Positions 6,038 to 6,871 of a stretch of 6,871 bases of DNA are shown here, in pieces. Every line of letters starts with the position of its first letter. Positions within the stretch are counted from its first letter, which is position 1. Origin of the DNA: JBEVOS01 sp964564595 (GTDB lineage: Bacteria > Pseudomonadota > Alphaproteobacteria > Caulobacterales > Aquidulcibacteraceae); contig CAZMCA010000181.1 in assembly GCA_964564595.1 (NCBI GenBank), positions 1 through 6,871 of the forward strand, given 5' to 3'. A model generated the notes under the pieces. That model searched no databases, had not been told where the DNA came from, and was given only the letters and a program-made list of their open reading frames with translations. Made by a program: the position numbers and the translations under genes.

Positions 6038-6871
6038 TTAGAATAGGGCGCGCACGCCGAAAACGACACGCGTTGCGTCGGGTTCGTCGCCGTTCGCCTT
6101 GATGAGATCGCGCGTGTCGCCGACAGCGCCACTCCATTCGACGCCGACATAAGGGGCGAAGCTGCGCGTGATTTCGTAGCGCAGTCGTGCCCCGGCCAAG
6201 ACATTGGACACGCCAGTCCCGATCGCGAACTCCGGAATATCCTGTGCGGAGAGCGAAACTTCGGCGCGCGGCTGCAGAATGAGGCGCTGCGTCAAGCGTA
6301 GGTCGTACTCGGCTTGCGCACGCGCGGTCAGTTCGCCCTCGTTAGACAGGAACAGCGCGCCATCGACTTCGAACCAATAGGGCGCGAGGCCCTGAACGCC
6401 GATTACAAGATCAGTGCGGTCGCCTTCCGGGCGATAGGTCTGCCGCACGCCGCCCTGCACATCGAAATAGGGTGTTACGGCGCGGCTATAGAGCAATTGA
6501 AGTTCGGCGTGTTCCACATCGCCGTCGAACGCGCCTTCGCCCTCGGATTTCCACCAGAAGCGATTGATGTCGCCGCCGTACCAGCCCTGCACGTCCCAGT
6601 CATAGCCTCCTTCGCCGTCGCTGGTTGTCGCCTCAAAGCGATCGAGGATGATGGCGTGCGTGATGACTTCGCCGTTCTCCACGCGCAATTGCTCTCGGGC
6701 GCGCGCCATCACCGCAGGATCAAAATAGCGGTCTGCGGCATTGGCGGCGCCGTCGCCGGCTGCGTCTGGTGTGACAGAGACGGCAGGCATCGGCATGTCA
6801 GAAGGCGTCTGCATGTCGTGGCCGGCATGAGGATCGGCCGCGTCTGCCGGCGCGGTTTGCACCGGCGGCGT
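6038..6871 (-). CDS. copB: CopB outer-membrane copper resistance protein (5' end beyond window)
   Basis: The visible 277 residues make up the C-terminal part of CopB (PcoB family), an outer-membrane beta-barrel that binds or passes copper in cop systems. The visible start is a Pro/Ala-, Met- and His-rich linker with DPHAGHDM (13-20) and DMPMP (25-29), a typical copper-binding region before the barrel. The barrel then shows family motifs: the GYDWDVQGWYGGDINRFWWK region with its SEGEG turn, LLYSRAVTPYFDVQGGVRQ, a GVQGLAPYWFEVDG strand, and an end FGVRALF with terminal phenylalanine, as expected of an outer-membrane barrel signal. The frame is open to the last base of the window (first visible codons T-P-P-V), so the GTG at 6862 is not a believable start. 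The signal peptide lies outside. It is first in the visible operon and 17 bp before the CopC-like gene. A copA-type multicopper oxidase commonly precedes copB but cannot be seen here. Confidence 0.93.
   Translation of the reverse strand, partial: TPPVQTAPADAADPHAGHDMQTPSDMPMPAVSVTPDAAGDGAANAADRYFDPAVMARAREQLRVENGEVITHAIILDRFEATTSDGEGGYDWDVQGWYGGDINRFWWKSEGEGAFDGDVEHAELQLLYSRAVTPYFDVQGGVRQTYRPEGDRTDLVIGVQGLAPYWFEVDGALFLSNEGELTARAQAEYDLRLTQRLILQPRAEVSLSAQDIPEFAIGTGVSNVLAGARLRYEITRSFAPYVGVEWSGAVGDTRDLIKANGDEPDATRVVFGVRALF

Noticed and set aside
6021..6137. Upstream extension of the CopC-like gene by 39 codons
   Set aside because: The added peptide is Arg-rich, overlaps the end of copB out of frame, and would bury the signal peptide. 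A strong ribosome site precedes the ATG at 6020.
1..6871. CRISPR array, tRNA, insertion sequence or phage signature
   Set aside because: No regularly spaced repeats, tRNA-like cloverleaf, transposase fragment or terminal inverted repeats were seen on either strand.

Overview
The window is an uninterrupted minus-strand metal-resistance cluster, read from right to left. High GC content, GC-biased third positions and the make-up of the cluster (copB-copC-copD followed by czcC-czcB-czcA) suggest a Gram-negative proteobacterium. An alphaproteobacterium of the Caulobacterales, Hyphomonadaceae or sphingomonad sort is my best guess. That taxonomic placement is inference, because the window holds no marker gene.

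In transcription order, the right half is a copper module. It holds copB (outer-membrane copper protein, 5' end beyond the window edge), a small periplasmic CopC-like protein with a histidine-rich N-terminus, a canonical copC, and copD (inner-membrane, eight predicted helices). Gaps are 17 and 27 bp, and copC and copD overlap as TGATG. A 47-codon reading frame follows copD. It looks like the last helix of a short cation diffusion facilitator (CDF) and is probably the stump of a deleted gene. Its TGA overlaps a TTG start (TTGA) of a small secreted Cys/His protein that I cannot assign to a family. A short gap with two mutually exclusive hairpins leads to the left half, an HME-RND efflux pump: czcC (outer-membrane channel), czcB (lipoprotein adaptor, overlapping czcC as ATGA) and czcA (inner-membrane pump, running off the left edge after 488 codons).

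As a system, CopB, CopC, the CopC-like protein and CopD would bind or move copper in the outer membrane, periplasm and inner membrane. CzcCBA would export metal cations across the whole envelope. The CzcA helix-4 motif (DFG-5-D-6-E pattern) is of the divalent-cation type rather than the Cu/Ag CusA type. One co-directional unit may therefore cover copper plus Zn/Cd/Co/Ni. No promoter or regulator is visible, and the main promoter probably lies upstream of copB, outside the window. The most unusual points are the adaptor CzcB, which appears to lack the alpha-helical hairpin between its two lipoyl half-motifs, the CDF stump coupled to the unknown Cys/His protein, and the shifted His-rich N-terminus of the second CopC-like protein. 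No stretch longer than about 55 bases lacks a coding call. All sizeable plus-strand open frames are judged to be shadows.
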